64,000 nucleotides of DNA from Paenibacillus radicis (ex Xue et al. 2023) (GCF_024722015.1 NZ_JANQBD010000029.1:44847-108846), one strand, 5' to 3'; shown: positions 24,335-33,175, numbered from the stretch's first letter. The notes: generated by a model not told the origin, from the letters alone. Numbers and translations: made by a program.

Positions 24335-25387
24335 ATGAGAATGAAGAAAACCGCCTGTATACTGCTTTCTGCCGTGCTGTTAGCCCTTGCCGCGGGATGC
24401 GGCTCTGCGCCTGCTGTCCAATCGAATGCTAAACCAGCCGCAGCTTCGGAAGGGAAGAAGGAGGAAGCGTTAAAAACAGTCAAATTTTCGGAAGTTATTC
24501 GTTCTATCTTCTACGCTCCCCACTATATTGCCATGCAAAAAGGTTTTTTTAAAGAAGAAGGCCTGAATGTAGATATGAACACAGCACAAGGCTCTGATAA
24601 GGGAGCGGCTGCTTTGATTGCAGGGGTCGCAGACATTTCTTTGGTTGGACCGGAAACTGCCATTTATATTTATAATCAAAAAGGGGACAAGACGCTTAAA
24701 GTCTTTCACCAGCTGACGATGAAGGATGGCTCATTCCTGCTCTCCCGTACCAAAGCGGATGCTTTTAAATGGAGTGATCTGGAAGGGAAGTCAGTCATCG
24801 GCTGGAGACCGGGAAGTGCTCCCCAAATGGTGCTAAATAATAAGCTGCTGCTGGAGAAAGTGAACAAGGTCGATGTTGTGACCAATATTGCTTCGACGGC
24901 AATGGCGGGAGCTTTTACGAGCGGTAAAGGCGACTATATTCAAGTATTCGAGCCGATTGCCTCCACTTTGGAGAAAGAGGGCAAAGCCTTTTATGCGGCT
25001 TCTGTAGGACAAGCCTTCGGCTCTTTTCCGGAAACCTCCTATGTGGCAACGTCTGATTACATTAAAAAGAATCCTGAAATCATTCAGAAATTCGTAAACG
25101 CTGTATCCAAAGGGACGAAATGGTTGAACACAGCTTCTCCTGATGAGATTTCAGCAGCGTTAATGCCATTCTTTGAAGGAACGCCTAAGGAGATTATTAT
25201 TCAATCGATCGATCGTTATAAGAAACAGGATACGTGGCCTGCTGTTCCTGAGCTGAATGCGGAGCAATTCGAAGCATTGCAAAAGGTGCTGATCGACAAC
25301 GGTGTTCTTAAGCCGGAGCAGAAGGTGGCTGACATGAATGCGGTCATTGATATGAGCTTCGTGAAAAATATCGGGAAGGGGAAATAA
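24335..25387 (+). CDS. NMT1/NitT/TauT-type ABC transporter substrate-binding lipoprotein, cassette 2
   Basis: Lipobox LAAGC (C22). The mature part is very close to the cassette 1 protein through the ligand-binding lobes (IRSIFYAPHY, ADISLVGPETAIYIYNQKG, GWRPGSAPQMVLNNK). The linker after the lipobox has diverged. The conserved pocket region suggests that both copies bind the same or closely related ligands. The ATPase gene starts five bases after the stop. Confidence 0.9.
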   Translation: MRMKKTACILLSAVLLALAAGCGSAPAVQSNAKPAAASEGKKEEALKTVKFSEVIRSIFYAPHYIAMQKGFFKEEGLNVDMNTAQGSDKGAAALIAGVADISLVGPETAIYIYNQKGDKTLKVFHQLTMKDGSFLLSRTKADAFKWSDLEGKSVIGWRPGSAPQMVLNNKLLLEKVNKVDVVTNIASTAMAGAFTSGKGDYIQVFEPIASTLEKEGKAFYAASVGQAFGSFPETSYVATSDYIKKNPEIIQKFVNAVSKGTKWLNTASPDEISAALMPFFEGTPKEIIIQSIDRYKKQDTWPAVPELNAEQFEALQKVLIDNGVLKPEQKVADMNAVIDMSFVKNIGKGK

Positions 25388-25391
25388 GTCT

Positions 25392-26171
25392 ATGGCGCAA
25401 ATTCAATTGGAGGATGTTTGTTTAAGCTACTTTACATTGAAGCAAGAAACAGAAGCTATACGCGACATCAATATGTCCATTGAAGCTGGTGAGTTCATCA
25501 GTATTGTGGGACCAAGCGGCTGTGGTAAAAGTACGATGTTATCCCTGATTTCCGGTATGTACAAGCCGACGAAGGGCAAAGTGATGATCAATGGGCAGGT
25601 TGTGTCCGGCACCTCCCCCAAGGTAGGGTATATGCTGCAGCATGATCATCTGTTCGAATGGCGGGATATTTTGAGCAATTTGATGGTTGGAGCGGAAATC
25701 CGCAGGATGGATTTGGGGAAAGCCGAGCGCAAGGCGATGGAGCTGATGGAACGATACGGCTTGGGGGGCTTTGCTCATCATAGTCCGGCACAGCTCTCCG
25801 GCGGTATGCGACAACGGGTGGCGTTAATCCGCACACTAGTGACCGAGCCGGATATCCTGCTGCTGGATGAGCCGTTCTCTGCTCTGGATTATCAGACAAG
25901 AATAACGCTTGCTGATGAAATCTTTAAGATCATTAAGGATCAAGGGAAGACGGCGGTGCTGGTCACGCATGATATTTCAGAGGCTATCAGCATGGGGGAC
26001 AGAGTGATGGTCATGTCGAAGCGGCCGAGCACGATTTCTTCGATTTACAATATTGAGTTGGGCGAGGGTAAGGAGCTTTCTCCGTGGAAGAAGCGGGAAG
26101 CGAGTCGCTACAATGATTACTTTAACCAAATTTGGAGGGAGCTGGAAGGACATGTCGTCGCTACCGGTTAG
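25392..26171 (+). CDS. ABC transporter ATP-binding protein, cassette 2
   Basis: Intact Walker A GPSGCGKST, signature LSGGMRQR, Walker B and H-loop; 259 residues, as in cassette 1. Four bases separate it from the lipoprotein stop, and its 3' end overlaps the permease start by 20 bases. It energises import with the neighbouring permease. Confidence 0.93.
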   Translation: MAQIQLEDVCLSYFTLKQETEAIRDINMSIEAGEFISIVGPSGCGKSTMLSLISGMYKPTKGKVMINGQVVSGTSPKVGYMLQHDHLFEWRDILSNLMVGAEIRRMDLGKAERKAMELMERYGLGGFAHHSPAQLSGGMRQRVALIRTLVTEPDILLLDEPFSALDYQTRITLADEIFKIIKDQGKTAVLVTHDISEAISMGDRVMVMSKRPSTISSIYNIELGEGKELSPWKKREASRYNDYFNQIWRELEGHVVATG

Positions 26172-27033
26172 AAAGTCAACTATCGGTCAGGAATCGCGGA
26201 AGGAACAGTCGGTAGCATTAGTTGTAGAGAATAAGGCCTCGCAGCTGTATTCCGAATATCTTCGAGTCCAAAAGCGCAAACTGTGGATGGTGCGAATCAC
26301 CCAATTATTGTTATTAGCCGGATTTCTCGGATTGTGGGAATTGGCTGCTACTATGAAATGGGTCGATTCGATGCTGACCAGCAAGCCGTCACAATTAGTT
26401 ACCTCCTTTCAGGAGCTCGCATTTCAAGGGGAGCTGTTCAAGCATACGTGGACAACGGCGTTTGAGACTTTGATTGGAATTGTGGTTTCCATGGCGGCAG
26501 GCACCTTAATAGCCATTGTGTTCTGGTGGTCGACGTTTGCTTCCAAAGTATTGGAGCCTTATGTTGTCGTGTTGAACGCGCTTCCTAAAGTTGCGCTTGG
26601 CCCTATTTTCTACATTTGGCTGGGTGATAAGTATTCGATTTATGGGATGGCGATGGCTATATCCGTTATTGTTTCTATTATTATGATTGAGAGCGGATTC
26701 AAGGAAATTAGCAAAACAAAGCTGAAGCTGATGGAGTCGTTCGGCGCTACCAAAGCTCAAATGCTCAGGATGGTGCTTCTGCCCGCAAGTATTCCGAATT
26801 TTATTGCAACGTTGAAGGTAAATGTTGGTTTGACGCTGGTCGGAGTTATAATGGGCGAGTTTTTATCCTCCAAGGCGGGACTTGGTTACTTGATCATCTA
26901 TGGCGGCCAAGTGTTTCAAATGAATATGGTTATGGTCAGTATCGCCATGTTGGCTGTATTGTCTATTATATTGTATGGCTTGGTTAATGCCGTGGGTCGG
27001 TTTGCGAAGAAGAAGTATCATTTTGAAGGTTGA
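26152..27033 (+). CDS. ABC transporter permease (BPD type), cassette 2
   Basis: Paralogue of the permease at 20184, with six helices and the EAA loop (ESFGATKAQMLRMVLLPASIPNFIATL). Start ATG 26152 follows GGAAGGA inside the ATPase gene. The frame extending back to 26053 is an overlap artefact. A terminator follows 42 bases downstream, closing the cassette. Confidence 0.92.
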   Translation: MSSLPVRKSTIGQESRKEQSVALVVENKASQLYSEYLRVQKRKLWMVRITQLLLLAGFLGLWELAATMKWVDSMLTSKPSQLVTSFQELAFQGELFKHTWTTAFETLIGIVVSMAAGTLIAIVFWWSTFASKVLEPYVVVLNALPKVALGPIFYIWLGDKYSIYGMAMAISVIVSIIMIESGFKEISKTKLKLMESFGATKAQMLRMVLLPASIPNFIATLKVNVGLTLVGVIMGEFLSSKAGLGYLIIYGGQVFQMNMVMVSIAMLAVLSIILYGLVNAVGRFAKKKYHFEG

Positions 27034-27074
27034 TGCCTGTAAGATTAAGGCAAATGATGGAATTGTTAATGATG

Positions 27075-27121
27075 AAAAGCCTGCCCTATTCATGTTTTAT
27101 TGATGAGATCGGCGGGTTTTC
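27075..27121 (+). terminator. Terminator after cassette 2
   Basis: CCTGCC pairs with GGCGGG, flanked by AAAAG on the left and TTTT on the right. Confidence 0.65.
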
Positions 27122-27130
27122 ACTAAAATT

Positions 27131-27142
27131 ATTGTATACAAT
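27131..27142. promoter_or_regulatory. GTATAC operator site 3
   Basis: ATTGTATACAAT is a perfect 12-bp palindrome followed by ATGC. The same core is known as an operator for FadR/VanR-type GntR regulators. It is followed by a ~170-base leader ending in a weak terminator, before the permease gene at 27504. Confidence 0.65.
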
Positions 27143-27198
27143 ATGCAATATGCCTAGTTATTTATTTGGAAGTGTGATAAAATACATTTTGTCAGAAA

Positions 27199-27212
27199 TG
27201 TAATCGCTTCCA
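27199..27212 (+). promoter_or_regulatory. cre-like site in the permease leader
   Basis: TGTAATCGCTTCCA differs from the CcpA consensus TGWAANCGNTNWCA at one position. It lies between GTATAC sites 3 and 4. Confidence 0.45.
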
Positions 27213-27309
27213 TTAACCGTTTTCATTAATTTAGAATGAAATACGTTCTACGGGGGTGTGAAATCGACAATTAACACAATATATGGAAATAAAGCAAATA
27301 GTTCCAAAC

Positions 27310-27335
27310 AAGCTGATGCCGCAGGCTTCTTTTTT
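27310..27335 (+). terminator. Weak terminator-like hairpin in the permease leader
   Basis: GCC-GCA-GGC in a wider AAGC/GCTT context, followed by TTTTTT. It could attenuate transcripts starting near 27150 before the second operator/promoter at 27410. Confidence 0.4.
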
Positions 27336-27408
27336 CGTGTCATCATATATAACACTAAAAAACAATATCGAGGAAAATACTGGACAGCTAAACTCAAATT
27401 CTATTAAT

Positions 27409-27424
27409 TTTGTATACCAAATGC
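27409..27424. promoter_or_regulatory. GTATAC operator site 4, upstream of the permease
   Basis: TTGTATACCAAATGCC, GTATAC core with the downstream AAATGC extension. It is 80 bases before the permease start, so it probably overlaps that gene's promoter. Confidence 0.65.
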
Positions 27425-27503
27425 CAAAAAAGACTATTTAAGCGAATAAAAATGTGCTACAATCACTGTGAAGTACATTACATCGAAGAGGCAGGGGAAT
27501 CGA

Positions 27504-28961
27504 ATGATCACATCATCACATCTTATGTACGCTTTTATCACAGTGGCAGTAATTGTAGTTATGTTGTTTAGACGTGGTGTTATTATTCCGACTTTAATCG
27601 GGACCTTTTTAGTCGGATGGATTTACAAGGGTGATGTGATTAGCGGTTTCAAAGCGGTTTATAACGCGAATCTGACCGCTGCAAAAGAACTCTTCACGAT
27701 TTTCCTGATCATTACGTTTATGGTGGCTTTGCTGGCATCCTTACGAGATATCGGGGCGGACCGCCGAATGATACGGCCTATTCAGAAGCTAATCGTTAAT
27801 GGCCATGTAGCATTCTTTGTACTTGCGGCGGTTACGTATGTTATTTCATTGTTCTTCTGGCCGACACCGGCTGTGCCTCTGATTGGAGCATTATTGTTCC
27901 CTGCGGCAATTCGTGTGGGGCTTCCGCCGATGGCTGCGGCCATGTCTGTTGCTCTTGCGGGTCAGGGGATGGCGTTATCCTCCGACTATGTCATGCAAAT
28001 TGCTCCCATGCTAAGTGCCAAAGGAGCCGGTGTTTCAACAGCGCTTGTAGCGGACAAGGCTATGGTGTTGTCACTGATCACGGGTGTAGTATCCATCATG
28101 GGCGCATACTTGATGCACCGCAAGGCGATCCGCAGTAAATCGGATGCTCCGGTTGTTCAACAAGAGGCGACAGTGACAGAATTGAAAGCCGCAACTACAG
28201 TTGAGTATGCGGAGGCAGCAGCAGCAACGGAATCCCTTTCGCCATCCGTGCTTAGATGGTCCAAAATCTTTTCCGTACTTGTGCCGGTATCTATGCTTGG
28301 AGTCATGATTGTTATGGCCGCAAGTAAATTCGGCGGTGCGAACATGGGCGGCTTTGAAGGTGGAGACGGAGCGGCTTTTATCGGCGGTGTTGCAGTAATA
28401 CTGCTTATTCTGTCCTGTACCGTGTTCTCCAAAATCAGTGCGTTGGATAAGATTGGGGATCACCTTACAGAAGGTTTTGTATTTGCCTTTAAAGCGATGG
28501 GACCGGTTATTCCAATTGCAGGATTCTTCTTCTTGGGTAATGCCGATTTTTCGAAAAGCGTTTTGTCGTTAGCCGATAATGTTCAGGCTCCCGCTTTTCT
28601 GTATGATCTGGTTATGTCTGTGCAATATGCCATTCCAACCAATGAGTTTTTCACAGCATTCGGAATCTTGCTTATCGGTATTATCGCAGGGTTGGAAGGA
28701 TCGGGATTCTCTGGTTTGCCATTAACGGGCTCCCTTTCGGGTGCATTGGCACCAACAGTAGGCATGGATCCTTCAACTTTAGCGGCTATCGGTCAAATGG
28801 GTTCGGTATGGTCTGGTGGTGGAACGCTTATTGCCTGGTCATCACTCGTAGCTGTAGCGGGGTTTGCTGGAGTATCCGTTATTGAGTTGGCACGTAAAAA
28901 CTTCCTGCCGGTTTGTATTGGATTAATCGTATCGACTATTGCTGCTATGCTGCTGTGGTAG
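27504..28961 (+). CDS. GntP/CitM-like membrane permease of the catabolic regulon
   Basis: About twelve hydrophobic segments. The features PTLIGTFLVGWIYKGD near the N-terminus, ISLFFWPTPAVPLIGALLFPAA, the central hydrophilic loop with an Ala/Glu-rich segment (about 215-245) and a re-entrant-like EGSGFSGLPLTGSL suggest the ion-transporter superfamily (GntP/CitM/DcuC-like). It probably imports an organic anion with protons or sodium. Start ATG 27504 follows GAGGCAGGGG; the frame before it is not supported. Two GTATAC sites and a cre-like site lie upstream. It is convergent with yyaC. Confidence 0.75.
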   Translation: MITSSHLMYAFITVAVIVVMLFRRGVIIPTLIGTFLVGWIYKGDVISGFKAVYNANLTAAKELFTIFLIITFMVALLASLRDIGADRRMIRPIQKLIVNGHVAFFVLAAVTYVISLFFWPTPAVPLIGALLFPAAIRVGLPPMAAAMSVALAGQGMALSSDYVMQIAPMLSAKGAGVSTALVADKAMVLSLITGVVSIMGAYLMHRKAIRSKSDAPVVQQEATVTELKAATTVEYAEAAAATESLSPSVLRWSKIFSVLVPVSMLGVMIVMAASKFGGANMGGFEGGDGAAFIGGVAVILLILSCTVFSKISALDKIGDHLTEGFVFAFKAMGPVIPIAGFFFLGNADFSKSVLSLADNVQAPAFLYDLVMSVQYAIPTNEFFTAFGILLIGIIAGLEGSGFSGLPLTGSLSGALAPTVGMDPSTLAAIGQMGSVWSGGGTLIAWSSLVAVAGFAGVSVIELARKNFLPVCIGLIVSTIAAMLLW

Positions 28962-28998
28962 ATGTGTAAGGCTCAGCTTGCTAGAACGTTGGAGAACA

Positions 28999-29604
28999 TT
29001 ATCTCCCCGAGGATAATTGATCCGATAACGGCTCGATTGGGAGCTGGTCTTGTACAAGCTTGGCAATGATATCTTGACTCGATTTGACCAGGATCCGGCT
29101 AATAACGGCCGACATTTCCTGTACGAAGGTCAGGCTGGTATGCTCCAAGACTTTATGATTTAATGGACCGTGATTGTTGATAATACCCTTAATATGAATG
29201 TGGCCAATGGGAGGCAGCTGCTTGTTTAGACTGACTCCTGGTAGAAGAGGCTCCTCCACGAGCTGAAGCGTACCGATTTTATAAAATTGCCCGAGACAAG
29301 CATCAACGGCGATGACGTAAGCGCGGCTATGCTTGCTCGCGATGTCGGCTAACGTTCTGTGCATATTCAAAGCATGTACAGGTTTGGCCAATGTTCCGTA
29401 AATATGAACATGAGGATGCCCCTCGAGTCGTTCGGTCAGACGGCTGCCAACCAGAGGGCCTAAGGAATCACCGTTGTAGCGGTTCGTTCCTATGCAAATG
29501 ATAACTATTTCAGTAAAGTCCGGATTTTTCATAAAATGCTTGGTTAATAAATCCGAAATATAAGGCGCTGATTTTTTATCCAGGTAATGCTTGTGATGCA
29601 TCAT
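28999..29604 (-). CDS. yyaC: Sporulation protein YyaC (DUF1256, GPR-like fold)
   Basis: The core IICIGTNRYNGDSLGPLVGSRL, VHIYGTLAKPVHALN, VIAVDACLG, LPPIGHIHIKGIINNHG matches YyaC, a spore protein of the DUF1256 family related to the germination protease fold. The family is conserved in spore formers with an unclear role. Start ATG 29604 is chosen over an upstream TTG at 29646, because GCAGGCG precedes it and the length (201 residues) is then near that of the Bacillus protein. It interrupts the catabolic gene group on the opposite strand and is probably unrelated to it. Confidence 0.88.
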   Translation of the reverse strand: MMHHKHYLDKKSAPYISDLLTKHFMKNPDFTEIVIICIGTNRYNGDSLGPLVGSRLTERLEGHPHVHIYGTLAKPVHALNMHRTLADIASKHSRAYVIAVDACLGQFYKIGTLQLVEEPLLPGVSLNKQLPPIGHIHIKGIINNHGPLNHKVLEHTSLTFVQEMSAVISRILVKSSQDIIAKLVQDQLPIEPLSDQLSSGR

Positions 29605-29736
29605 GTTGAATCGCCTGCTTTCTTGCTGATCTTTGATTGGTTGCAAGTCGTATATGACGTTATACTATATTGTAAACCATAAGGGATAGTGCAATAAACA
29701 TTAAAGAGAGAAAAAGTTTTATTCATTTCTCGTAAT

Positions 29737-29750
29737 AATGGTATACAATA
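29737..29750. promoter_or_regulatory. GTATAC operator site 5, upstream of the creatininase-family gene
   Basis: AATGGTATACAATA; the extended context TGGTATACAATACACCA gives a dyad. It lies 40-50 bases before the start codon. Confidence 0.65.
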
Positions 29751-29787
29751 CACCATATTATATAGCAAGGAAGGAGATTATGCCATT

Positions 29788-30534
29788 ATGCCGAACCCGT
29801 ATTTTTTAACACAGATGACTTGGCCTGAAGTGAAAGAAGCGCTTCAAACCGTTAAGATTGCTATTATTCCACTTGGGGCGCATGAGCAGCATGGTCCTCA
29901 TATGGTAGAAAGCTGCGATGCAGTTCTCGCAGAGGAGATGGGTAAACGGTTGACTGAGAGATTGCACCCTGAGGCCGTCTTAACTCCAACTATTAATATG
30001 GGGGTTTCGCCGCATCATATTCATTTTCCAGGAACGATCTCTTTGGAGCCGACAACTGTGATTGCCATTCTACGAGATATGATGAAGTCTTTAAAGCAGC
30101 ATGGTATCCATCAATTTCTTATACTCAACTCCCATGGCGGCAATCAGGCTACGCTTGGAGTAGCCGTCGATATGCTCACCACTGAGCTGGATGTGCGTAT
30201 CTACTATGCCAAAACGACCGCATCGGCTAAAGATGTCATGGATAGACGGATCGAATCGAAGCTGTATGGCCACAGCTGTGACCGCGAGGTATCGGAAGCG
30301 CTCTATCTGGCTCCTCATATAGTACGGAAGGATAAGCTGGAAGCGGCCGATTATCAGGAAGGCCGGTGGAAGAAGCTGCGTCCGGGCAATCCGTTGCAAG
30401 GATTTTATTATTATGATGAAATGACGCGTAACGGCTGTATTGGAGATGCTACTAAAGCCAGTGAAGACATAGGTAAGGAAATAGTGGAAACCGCTCTGGA
30501 GCGCTTAACCAAGGCAGTCAAAGAAGTGATATAA
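29788..30534 (+). CDS. Creatininase-family amidohydrolase
   Basis: The family's metal ligands can be placed: E33, H35 and D44 in GAHEQHGPHMVESCD, H116 in LNSHGGNQ, and E167 in GHSCDREVSEA. That is a dinuclear (Zn/Mn) amide- or cyclic-amide-hydrolysing centre. Members include creatininase and FAPy/ArfB deformylase, so the specific substrate is open. At 248 residues it has normal family length. The start has GGAAGGAG upstream and a GTATAC operator about 40 bases before it. The next gene begins four bases after the stop, so the two form an operon. Confidence 0.85.
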   Translation: MPNPYFLTQMTWPEVKEALQTVKIAIIPLGAHEQHGPHMVESCDAVLAEEMGKRLTERLHPEAVLTPTINMGVSPHHIHFPGTISLEPTTVIAILRDMMKSLKQHGIHQFLILNSHGGNQATLGVAVDMLTTELDVRIYYAKTTASAKDVMDRRIESKLYGHSCDREVSEALYLAPHIVRKDKLEAADYQEGRWKKLRPGNPLQGFYYYDEMTRNGCIGDATKASEDIGKEIVETALERLTKAVKEVI

Positions 30535-30537
30535 AAT

Positions 30538-31941
30538 ATGAAGCAAACTTTATTCATAATAGCGATAGCTGCTTATCTTTGCTCGGCCTTCTATCCTATC
30601 CAGCTATTTCAATGGGTTATCTCTGTAGTATGTTTGCTAATTGTTATCTTTGTTTTCCCTTCCGTTAAAAGATTCGTGCAAGGGATGGGCGTTGTATTCT
30701 TAGGCATAGGCATTATGCTTCTGATTGTGAACGGAGCATCATGGGTAAGCTTTGTATCGGGCTTTGGCAATATGCTGAATATTTTAAGCTTATTTGCCCT
30801 GCTCCCGCTAATTGCTTTGCCGATCGAGCTTGGGCAATACGCATCCCGGATTCAGTTAATCATTCAAAGTAAAATCAAGCATTCCGGTTTGCTCTATACT
30901 ATCACTTCCGGATTGTCGTATATATTAAGCTCTTTTATGAATTTGGCCACATTGCCGATGATGTATCATACCATTCGTCCTTCGCTTGATTTATTTCCGA
31001 TTGAAAAGAAGGAACGCTTTATAAGCAGAGCGATAACCCATGGCTATAGTATGCCGATTGTTTGGACGCCAGTAGCGCCGATTGTTGGCATTATTGTCGA
31101 GATGACAGGGGTCGCCTGGAGCTCTATTTTACCCATCGTTATACCGTTTAGCCTGCTTGGGCTTGCCTTGGACGGCTTTATGGGGAGATGGATCGCTAAT
31201 CGCAGGCAGAAGCTGCTAAGCCAAACCATTCTTGATGAAATAGCCGCATCCAGGGAAGAACTGCCGTATTCCGGGCAAGGGCAGGCAGAAGGGCTTAAGG
31301 CAAGCCATCCCATACAAATTCTTATTGCGATTCTTGTTTTTAATAGTTTGATTTCGTTATTGGAGAAATACTCTCATTTCAGCTTTTTGCTGCTGGTTGC
31401 CGTGTCCGTTATACCTTTTGCATTTCTATGGTCGCTGCTGTTGGGCAAGGGCAAGCTGTTTATTAAAAGGAGCCGGAGCCTGCTGCCGGAGCATCTGTTG
31501 AGAATGAAAGAGCAGTTCTTCGTTTTTCTCAGTGCGGGCTTTATGATTTCGGCCATTCAAACTACGGGTGCGGGACATCTTATTAATAGTTGGATTATGG
31601 ATGTAAAAGATATGGTTGGAGCGGATCTGTTTCTATTATTCATTCCATTGATCCCTTTGGTACTGGCTTTTGCCGGCTTGCACCCAGCTGTTGCTTTGGC
31701 TCTTGCTGCTGAGTCTCTTAATCCGAATGCACTCGGACTTTCTGTCGAGCTTACGGCAATTGCTATGCTTACAGGAGCGGCTGCGGCTTTTATGGTAGGT
31801 CCTTATAATGCAACGGCAGGGATGATGGCGGGACTCTCAGGGCAGAGCTCATATCGTGTCTCCAATTGGAATATTCCTTTTACGGCCGCGTATTTACTAA
31901 TGGCGATGCTGCTTCTGCTAATCCTCAAAAAAGTGGGTTGA
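30538..31941 (+). CDS. Multi-spanning membrane permease, unknown substrate (paralogue at 60358)
   Basis: 467 residues with about twelve hydrophobic segments and no ATPase or binding domain. The stretch SMPIVWTPVAPIVGIIVEMTG is shared in pattern with the minus-strand protein at 60358-61716 (GIVSVWSPVEPLVATAVLITG). Both end with a similar TAAFMVGPYNATAGMMAGLSG / SSFMGTFNTTVTIMSGLLQ region. The family is probably an ion-coupled carrier for organic acids or an uncharacterised TRAP/DctM-like group. It is coupled to the creatininase-family gene (gap 3 bases), which suggests transport of that enzyme's substrate or product. Confidence 0.7.
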   Translation: MKQTLFIIAIAAYLCSAFYPIQLFQWVISVVCLLIVIFVFPSVKRFVQGMGVVFLGIGIMLLIVNGASWVSFVSGFGNMLNILSLFALLPLIALPIELGQYASRIQLIIQSKIKHSGLLYTITSGLSYILSSFMNLATLPMMYHTIRPSLDLFPIEKKERFISRAITHGYSMPIVWTPVAPIVGIIVEMTGVAWSSILPIVIPFSLLGLALDGFMGRWIANRRQKLLSQTILDEIAASREELPYSGQGQAEGLKASHPIQILIAILVFNSLISLLEKYSHFSFLLLVAVSVIPFAFLWSLLLGKGKLFIKRSRSLLPEHLLRMKEQFFVFLSAGFMISAIQTTGAGHLINSWIMDVKDMVGADLFLLFIPLIPLVLAFAGLHPAVALALAAESLNPNALGLSVELTAIAMLTGAAAAFMVGPYNATAGMMAGLSGQSSYRVSNWNIPFTAAYLLMAMLLLLILKKVG

Positions 31942-31978
31942 CAGATGAGCCCAGGTAAGTAATAATACAGTTATAAGA

Positions 31979-32003
31979 TTTTTGGTATACAATATACCAA
32001 AAA
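31979..32003. promoter_or_regulatory. GTATAC operator site 6, long palindrome upstream of the diiron enzyme gene
   Basis: TTTTTGGTATA and TATACCAAAAA, two perfect 11-base arms around CAA. This is the longest site of the group. It lies about 115 bases before the start codon of the HDO gene. Confidence 0.75.
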
Positions 32004-32115
32004 CCAAATGAAAGAATGAAATGAATAATTCGGATCAATAAAGGCCCGCTTTGCAGAAAATGAGCTAGTGCAATTTATCCTACTTTTTTTCAAATTTGAG
32101 AGGAGTGCTTTTATA

Positions 32116-32820
32116 ATGACATTGACTAAATCACGCTTAATGAACAAAGAGGAATTCCGCCACGCTTTGGAGCAAGCCATTGAAGGAAATGCGGTAGCTA
32201 AAGCGCCTTTTACAACTATGTGGGCAAACGGTGAATTGAAGAAAGAGCATTTTGCCAGCTGGGTTGAGCAGCACTACGCATACGTGGGCCCGTTCGCAGA
32301 GTATTTGGCTTATATATATGCTAACTGTCCGCATGAGGATGCAAGAGATTTCTTGCTGCAAAACATGTGGGAGGAAGAGCTTGGCGGCGACCGTCATACT
32401 GATCTGTTGATTCGTTTCGGAGAGGCTTGTGGCACTACCCGTGAGCGTGTTGAATCGATGGAGCATTTGCTTCCTGAAACAATCGGTCTTCAATCCTGGT
32501 GCTACCGGATGGCATTCAAAGAGAACTTCTTGTTTGCTACGGCGGCTCTGGTTGTAGGGCTTGAATCACAAGTGCCTGCTATTTACCGCAGACAAACACC
32601 TACACTTCGTGAGAAATACGGCTTCACGGATGAAGAAGTGGAATTCTTCGATCTTCACATCGTATCCGATGAAATTCACGGCGAACGCGGCTATCAAATC
32701 GTTCTGGAATATGCTAGAACGCCTGAAGATCAACAGCGTTGCATTGAAATCGTTGAAGAAGCAACCAAAATGCGCAGAATGTACATTGCAGCTATCTCTC
32801 GCGAGTTCTGCTTAGAATAA
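32116..32820 (+). CDS. Heme-oxygenase-like diiron oxidase/oxygenase (HDO; PqqC/TenA/CADD fold)
   Basis: A 234-residue all-helical protein with the full six-ligand set of HDO enzymes: E87-x6-H94 (EEELGGDRH), E150 (VVGLESQ) and H181-x3-D185-x2-H188 (DLHIVSDEIHGE). The spacing is that of the diiron protein CADD. HDO enzymes use a diiron centre and O2 to oxidise amine or acid substrates; characterised members cleave C-C bonds or make N-oxides. PqqC lacks this full set, so a cofactorless enzyme is unlikely. Start 32116 follows GAGAGGAG. It is preceded by the longest GTATAC palindrome and followed by an aldehyde dehydrogenase, consistent with release of an aldehyde product. Ferredoxins encoded in the same regulon could supply electrons. 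Confidence 0.85.
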   Translation: MTLTKSRLMNKEEFRHALEQAIEGNAVAKAPFTTMWANGELKKEHFASWVEQHYAYVGPFAEYLAYIYANCPHEDARDFLLQNMWEEELGGDRHTDLLIRFGEACGTTRERVESMEHLLPETIGLQSWCYRMAFKENFLFATAALVVGLESQVPAIYRRQTPTLREKYGFTDEEVEFFDLHIVSDEIHGERGYQIVLEYARTPEDQQRCIEIVEEATKMRRMYIAAISREFCLE

Positions 32821-32867
32821 TACAGCCCTTATATAGTACATCTTATTATTTACGATATAGGATTCTG

Positions 32868-33076
32868 TCCGACGATAGGTTTTCGTGAGTATTTATTCAT
32901 AAGGTTATGGAGGGATAAGGGAATGGTACGGAAAGTTTACGGCCGCCTTTGAAATTAAGTTGTTACCGCAAGGTACATTAAAGACAACTTAAATTTCAAG
33001 AGCGGTGGAGTACCATCCCTTTTCCGTAATAACCATTGGGATGGATAAATACTCACGAGCTTGCTTTCGTCGGATA
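32868..33076. repeat. ~210-bp imperfect palindrome (cruciform/MITE-like) between the HDO and ALDH genes
   Basis: The two halves are inverted copies: TCCGACGA/TCGTCGGA at the ends, CGTGAGTATTTAT/ATAAATACTCACG, GGGAATGGTAC/GTACCATCCC and TTAAGTTGT/ACAACTTAA near the centre. Internal bulges separate the blocks. The folded form is a hairpin of about 100 bp. No open frame. It may be a MITE, an IS relic or a processed intercistronic RNA. Confidence 0.8.
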
Positions 33077-33094
33077 GACTCATAGCACGTTAAT

Positions 33095-33126
33095 AATTCC
33101 CGAGAATTCCCTCTTTCTCGGGAATT
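33095..33126 (+). terminator. Strong hairpin upstream of the ALDH gene
   Basis: AATTCCCGAGA and TCTCGGGAATT, 11-bp perfect arms. No proper T run follows, so it may be a partial terminator or an RNA-stabilising hairpin. Confidence 0.5.
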
Positions 33127-33175
33127 GGTTTAACAATAGCCCTATCTGGTGCGAGCTTTAGGAAAGGGGATTTAT

